Below, piece after piece: positions 7,331-10,168 of a stretch of DNA of 10,168 nt. The stretch lies in assembly GCA_030066245.1 (NCBI GenBank), contig JASJBY010000210.1, positions 1 to 10,168 on the forward strand, in the 5' to 3' direction. Origin of the DNA: Gammaproteobacteria bacterium (GTDB lineage Bacteria; Pseudomonadota; Gammaproteobacteria; JAABTG01). The translations under genes were made by a program, and so were the position numbers. Numbering within the stretch: position 1 is the stretch's first letter; the number at the start of each line of letters is the position of its first letter. The notes below the pieces were generated by a model. The model ran no database searches. It saw nothing but the letters and a program-made list of their open reading frames with translations, and was not told the DNA's origin.

Positions 7331-9062
7331 GTAGCGTATCGACGCGATACAAGGTGATGCTGTTGCTCACTTCGTGGGTGAGGACTACCAGTGGAAAGCC
7401 CGCCGGTGCGTCCGCTGCCGGTATGAACAGGACGCCCTCCGGTTCCAGGTCGCCCGCCGCCGCGCACTCCTCCGACTGCGGCTCGGCTTCTGCGCAGACC
7501 TGGGCCGGGTCGATGTCGAAGTTGCGGAAGTTCACGTACTGCTGGAACTCGGGTGCCACAGGGTCCGTGATGTCGTACACGTAGATACCGCCAATCCGCT
7601 CGGGCGCGACAAACGCATACGTCCGAGACTCGATCTCTCCCACGGCGAGGGCTTCCGGTTCCGGTCCTCGCGTATCGCTTGTCCTGTCAAAGATGGTCGC
7701 AGCGCCGGGTGTGTTGAAGGCCTTGGGCACCGCCTGGGCGGAGATCCGTTCAAGCGCATCGCCACTGTCGAACACCAGCTGCCAGTCCGTGCTCCAGATA
7801 CCGAACGAGCGAGAGCCCAGAAGGAAGATCTCATCGAAGTCGCCGTCGCCGTCGGAGTCGCCGTCGATGCGCGTCACTCTGAGGCGACCCAGGTTGCGGT
7901 CTTCCTGCAAGCTGGCAGCATCTGGAAACGCGTTTTCGTCGAGCGTCAGATCGCGGACGCGAACAAGCTCCGTATACTCGTCGAAGTCGCGGGGGTCGCC
8001 TTCGTTCGCGGTTACCAGGAACACCCGGTCGCCGACTCGATATGGTGCCAGCATGTCCGGCTGATAGAAGGATCGAAGCAGCCACGGGCGAATGTTTATG
8101 GCTCCGTCCTGGTCGCTGGCGTCGATGCCATTGCCAGGCTGGCTATGGTCCTTGGTCCCCAATGGCCGAATGTCGGCGACCTCTGCGCCTTGCAGGTCGA
8201 GGATCGCAATCGCGTTGTTGCGCTGAAGCCCCACCCACGCCGTCCGTGAGTCGAACGATACGGCGACAGACTCCGGCTCCAGATCCTGTGCCACCGATGC
8301 GCCGGGACCGTAAATCCGCACGCCCGCCGCAACCAGCTCGTCCCGCCGCTGGTTGAAATCCCTGAAGTCGACGCCTGTCACCGTTGGCTGGAGCGCACAG
8401 GCAGGGTTTCGATCGCGGCAACCCTCAGCCCCGCCAAGCTCCACAATGCTGACGGAACCCTCCGGATCAAGGCTGTAGTCGTCGTTGGCTTCCCCGGAGT
8501 TGGCGACGATGACTTGTCGACCGTCCGGGGTAAAGATCAGCATGCTGGGCTGAGGGCCAACGGTGACGGGTCCGCCAACGGGCTCGCCGTTGACGTCCAG
8601 GAAGATAACAGCCCCCGGTAGTTCCTTGACAGGACGCTGCAGGGCTACTGCCAGAATGCCGTTCTTGATATCGATGCTCTTTGGTAAGCCGCCAAACCGG
8701 ATCGTGCCGATGGACAACACGCGTTCCGGCCGGGCGGGGTCGCTGATGTCGAGCACCAGAATTCTGCCGAGGTCGGCGCGCGGTACGTAGAGCCGTTTGG
8801 TGACGGGATCGTAGCGGGGCGTGGAGGCCTCGGTGAGTCCAAAGATGCCGCCCCTGTAACGGCCAACAACCTCGAGCCGAATAGTATTCGAGCCTGATTC
8901 AAGATTGACCGCTTCGATATCGGGTATCCGGGTGGTGGCGCAACCCGCCACCAGCAAGCTGCCCGCCAGCACGAGGGCGCTTGATGGCAACCTCCTCCCG
9001 TTCCCAAACCACCCTGACCAGCCAGAGTTCGATGCCGTCGGTGTTGTGTCTTGTCTTGTCAT
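7326..9062 (-). CDS. Choice-of-anchor-I beta-propeller lipoprotein
   Basis: This is a 578-residue protein from ATG 9062; an adjacent in-frame ATG at 9065 would add one Met, but the SD AGGGAGG is only 3 bases from it and 6 from 9062. A long polar N-region precedes a lipobox LVAGC with lipidated C41; Ala at +2 predicts outer-membrane sorting. The rest follows the choice-of-anchor-I family from end to end: propeller repeats (YVPRADLGRILVLDISDPARPE; FTPDGRQVIVANSGEAND at about 177-194), EPESVA (262-267), ANEGDPRDFDEYTE (352-365), an acidic calcium-type loop DGDSDGDGDFDE (400-411), RGPEPEA (465-471), ERIGGIYVYDITDP, DLEPEGV (538-544) and HEVSNSITLY (563-572). Family members are exported, often fused to or near phosphoesterases, and of unclear function. 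Two cysteine pairs in loops (215/222 and 523/533) suggest disulfides. The stop codon TAG lies inside the downstream hairpin. No enzymatic domain is fused here. Confidence 0.87.
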   Translation of the reverse strand: MTRQDTTPTASNSGWSGWFGNGRRLPSSALVLAGSLLVAGCATTRIPDIEAVNLESGSNTIRLEVVGRYRGGIFGLTEASTPRYDPVTKRLYVPRADLGRILVLDISDPARPERVLSIGTIRFGGLPKSIDIKNGILAVALQRPVKELPGAVIFLDVNGEPVGGPVTVGPQPSMLIFTPDGRQVIVANSGEANDDYSLDPEGSVSIVELGGAEGCRDRNPACALQPTVTGVDFRDFNQRRDELVAAGVRIYGPGASVAQDLEPESVAVSFDSRTAWVGLQRNNAIAILDLQGAEVADIRPLGTKDHSQPGNGIDASDQDGAINIRPWLLRSFYQPDMLAPYRVGDRVFLVTANEGDPRDFDEYTELVRVRDLTLDENAFPDAASLQEDRNLGRLRVTRIDGDSDGDGDFDEIFLLGSRSFGIWSTDWQLVFDSGDALERISAQAVPKAFNTPGAATIFDRTSDTRGPEPEALAVGEIESRTYAFVAPERIGGIYVYDITDPVAPEFQQYVNFRNFDIDPAQVCAEAEPQSEECAAAGDLEPEGVLFIPAADAPAGFPLVVLTHEVSNSITLYRVDTLR

Positions 9063-9068
9063 CATGCG

Positions 9069-9075
9069 CCTCCCT
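9069..9075 (-). promoter_or_regulatory. Ribosome binding site of the lipoprotein gene
   Basis: On the - strand the sequence reads AGGGAGG-CGC-ATG-ATG. The strong SD is 3 bases from the first ATG (9065) and 6 bases from the second (9062), so the second ATG has the more usual spacing and decides the start chosen here. Confidence 0.7.
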
Positions 9076-9494
9076 GTGCGCCCCTAAAGAGCTGAAAACA
9101 CCCATATGAGTCCGCCCACCAGCTTGCGGCTGCTGGCCCGGGCATGCCGATCCGGTTGAAAAAGAGGATTGTGGCGCTGTGCGTCCCGCGCCGTTTTGTG
9201 ATTGCCGTCACAGTTTCGGACCCGGTCATCGGCGGATACTCCGGGACAAGAAGAAGCCTGAGCGCTTTCTCAGGAGTCTGTTCCGGTCCGTGAGGTGACC
9301 TGCAAGATGCGTGAAGAACTGAAAGGACCCGTCCATGTTGACCCCGTGAGAAGACACGGATGTTTGGCGGACGGGCCCTGCGCGCGGGCACTGCAATCCT
9401 TATCGCCAGCACGCGGCAGGATTTTTGGCTGTTCCGCGTTGCCGTGGCTGACGGGCGCAGCCTGTGGGCGGAACGGCCGGGTCTGGATTCCCGG
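9076..9494. other. Divergent intergenic DNA with no supported gene
   Basis: About 420 bases upstream of the divergent lipoprotein and small exported protein genes. Open frames run through it on both strands, including an in-frame upstream extension of the 9577 gene to 9295 and a 53-codon frame at 9360-9521, but none has a good SD, signal or motif. A perfect inverted repeat CCTGAG-CGCTTT-CTCAGG lies at 9257-9274, a possible small hairpin or regulator site. The lipoprotein promoter should lie in the left part, but I see no clear -35/-10 pair. Confidence 0.5.
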
Positions 9495-9522
9495 TTCACT
9501 CGGTCACCGTGTATTCAATAAT
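9495..9522 (+). promoter_or_regulatory. Candidate sigma70 promoter for the small exported protein
   Basis: TTCACT (9495-9500; 4 of 6 to TTGACA) and AATAAT (9517-9522; 5 of 6 to TATAAT) are separated by 16 bases. Transcription would start near 9529, giving a leader of about 48 bases that contains the palindrome at 9542-9553 and the SD at 9565. This is the best-scoring pair by eye in an otherwise GC-rich upstream region and is unproven. Confidence 0.35.
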
Positions 9523-9541
9523 CCGCGACGAACGCCGTTAT

Positions 9542-9553
9542 CACCGATCGGTG
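9542..9553. repeat. 12-base perfect palindrome CACCGATCGGTG in the leader of the 9577 gene
   Basis: CACCGATCGGTG equals its own reverse complement. It sits between the candidate promoter and the SD (12 bases before AGGAGG), where a dimeric repressor or a small RNA hairpin could act. A chance palindrome cannot be excluded. Confidence 0.4.
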
Positions 9554-9564
9554 TCGGGCGTCTC

Positions 9565-9570
9565 AGGAGG
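9565..9570 (+). promoter_or_regulatory. Consensus Shine-Dalgarno AGGAGG before ATG 9577
   Basis: AGGAGG followed by a 6-base spacer and ATG. It fixes the start at 9577 rather than at in-frame upstream starts as far back as 9295, and agrees with the signal peptide beginning at this Met. Confidence 0.85.
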
Positions 9571-9576
9571 CAGAAT

Positions 9577-9954
9577 ATGGTGCGCAGCATAAAGGCGATA
9601 TTGATCCTGCTATTTGCGTTGAGTCCAGCGGTCCATGCGCAGGAGGTTTTCCTCCAGTCCTTACAAGACGAAACGGATCGCTACCAATGGCGGCAGGTCG
9701 GCGCGGACATGTCTCCCGCCTTGTACGGAGAGGCGTTGCGGCACAATCGCCGGCTCGCCCGAGACACGCTGGCGGATACCATCGTTTCCGCTGGTGTTCC
9801 CAAGATGGGCGTCAGCCTGGTGGGCGCGGCAGTTGCCCTGGCGGTCGATGATCTGAAAGTGCCTTTGAACAGCAGCAAGACGCTGGCTCTCAAGATCGAC
9901 GACGCGACCGAGGAAGGTCGAAGCGCCGTTCTCCAAGTGAAGTTTAAGTGGTAG
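9577..9954 (+). CDS. Small exported protein of unknown function
   Basis: This 125-residue protein is not one I recognise. Residues 1-21 form a clear Sec signal peptide (MVRSIKAILILLFALSPAVHA) with probable cleavage before QEV; there is no lipobox. The mature part, about 104 residues, begins with a polar, probably helical region rich in Arg, Gln and Asp (about 25-65). A glycine/alanine/valine-rich hydrophobic stretch follows (about 68-90, VSLVGAAVALAV), then a probable beta region ending AVLQVKFKW with a C-terminal Trp. There are no cysteines. The hydrophobic stretch and aromatic C terminus would suit a membrane-associated or outer-membrane-facing protein, but at this length a complete barrel is unlikely. 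Expression support is good: a consensus SD, a candidate promoter and a signal peptide at the predicted start. It is monocistronic as far as the window shows; an apparent insertion-sequence end begins about 100 bases downstream. Confidence 0.75.
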   Translation: MVRSIKAILILLFALSPAVHAQEVFLQSLQDETDRYQWRQVGADMSPALYGEALRHNRRLARDTLADTIVSAGVPKMGVSLVGAAVALAVDDLKVPLNSSKTLALKIDDATEEGRSAVLQVKFKW

Positions 9955-10056
9955 GTCCCGTTCAAGGCCAGGCTCGTCACCACCAACAACGCGGCCCCAG
10001 CGGCTGCCACCAATCCATCCTGCGCGCGCCGTTGTCCCATCTGCCGGTTCGAGCAG

Positions 10057-10168
10057 CCCGGATTTCTCACCGGGATTCGGAATCTTGGTTCGCTCTGGCA
10101 AAGCAGATTGGCCGATCGCCCGCAGAGGCATAGCTGTAGCTATGTCTCAAGGGGGATCGGTCAAGATG
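10057..10168 (+). mobile_element. Probable left end of an insertion sequence (IS1380-like?), cut by the window edge
   Basis: The sequence CCCGGATTTCTCACCGGG begins at 10057. It reads like the terminal inverted repeat of certain insertion sequences whose ends contain TGAGAAATCCGGG; I associate this with the IS1380 family from memory, without a search. About 110 bases downstream an ATG (10166-10168) follows an SD held in a large stem-loop, the arrangement expected for a transposase gene with a protected start. The matching right end and the transposase lie outside the window, so the call is an inference from position and structure. The alternative is an ordinary gene with a structured leader. 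Confidence 0.4.
10108..10164 (+). promoter_or_regulatory. Large stem-loop enclosing the ribosome binding site of the next gene
   Basis: Left arm 10108-10135 pairs with right arm 10138-10164. The outer stem is TTGG-CCGATC-g-CCC (10108-10121) with GGG-g-GATCGG-TCAA (10151-10164), with one G/G mismatch and one G-U pair. An internal loop GCA/AA follows, then an inner stem GAGGCATAGCT (10125-10135) with AGCTATGTCTC (10138-10148), with one G-U pair. The SD GGGGGA (10151-10156) lies in the right arm, 9 bases before ATG 10166, so folding would block ribosome access. No U-tract follows, so it is not a simple terminator. Comparable sequestering hairpins protect transposase genes such as those of IS10 and IS50 from read-through transcription. 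Confidence 0.65.

Noticed and set aside
9180..9235. Pho-box-like CTGTGAC on the - strand upstream of the lipoprotein gene
   Set aside because: Only one poor half-repeat is present; a Pho box needs two correctly spaced direct repeats near a promoter.
9360..9521. 53-codon frame starting MFGGRALRAG in the intergenic region
   Set aside because: Weak SD, no signal or domain, and its end runs over the candidate promoter of the 9577 gene.
9295..9576. N-terminal extension of the small exported protein to an upstream start at 9295
   Set aside because: It would bury a clear signal peptide and a consensus SD in the middle of a 219-residue protein; the extension is Arg/Pro/Gly-rich and motif-free.
9948..10133. 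Short + strand frame overlapping the end of the small protein gene and running into the stem-loop
   Set aside because: No SD at the start, no motif, and it crosses the apparent insertion-sequence boundary.

Overview
The window is GC-rich, densely coded DNA that looks like the chromosome of a Gram-negative bacterium, probably a halotolerant or marine gammaproteobacterium. The reasons are the end of an operon for the osmolyte N-acetylglutaminylglutamine amide (NAGGN), a two-gene RND efflux system, a DUF2860-type outer-membrane barrel protein and a lipobox-bearing lipoprotein. The taxonomy is an inference. No rRNA, tRNA or CRISPR array is visible.

Layout. (1) Positions 2-1443, + strand: the C-terminal end of an ATP-grasp N-acetylglutaminylglutamine synthetase, followed after 17 bases by an M42-family metallopeptidase. 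These are the last two members of the three-gene NAGGN set (amidotransferase, synthetase, M42 peptidase); the amidotransferase would lie upstream of the window. (2) Positions 1476-5770, - strand, convergent with the first block: a periplasmic adaptor and an RND inner-membrane transporter, with stop and start codons overlapping by one base (TGATG). No outer-membrane channel or regulator is present. (3) Positions 5771-6290: about 520 bases with no recognisable gene, presumably holding the divergent promoters. (4) Positions 6291-7253, + strand: an outer-membrane beta-barrel protein (DUF2860-like), convergent with (5) a choice-of-anchor-I beta-propeller lipoprotein at 7326-9062, - strand. A long near-perfect hairpin (7279-7330) separates them and includes the lipoprotein's stop codon. 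(6) Positions 9066-9576: about 510 bases of mostly non-coding DNA. (7) Positions 9577-9954, + strand: a small, unrecognised, exported protein with a very good ribosome binding site. (8) From about 10057 to the window end: what looks like the left end of an insertion sequence. It has a candidate terminal repeat, then a large stem-loop whose 3' arm contains the Shine-Dalgarno sequence of an ATG at 10166, the last three bases of the window.

The genes fall into independent units: osmoprotection, efflux, and envelope or surface proteins. No single multi-gene new system is evident. The features most worth a second look are the stem-loop leader at the right edge, the stop-codon-overlapping hairpin at 7279-7330, the altered proton-relay residues of the RND pump, and the unexplained peptidase in the NAGGN operon.
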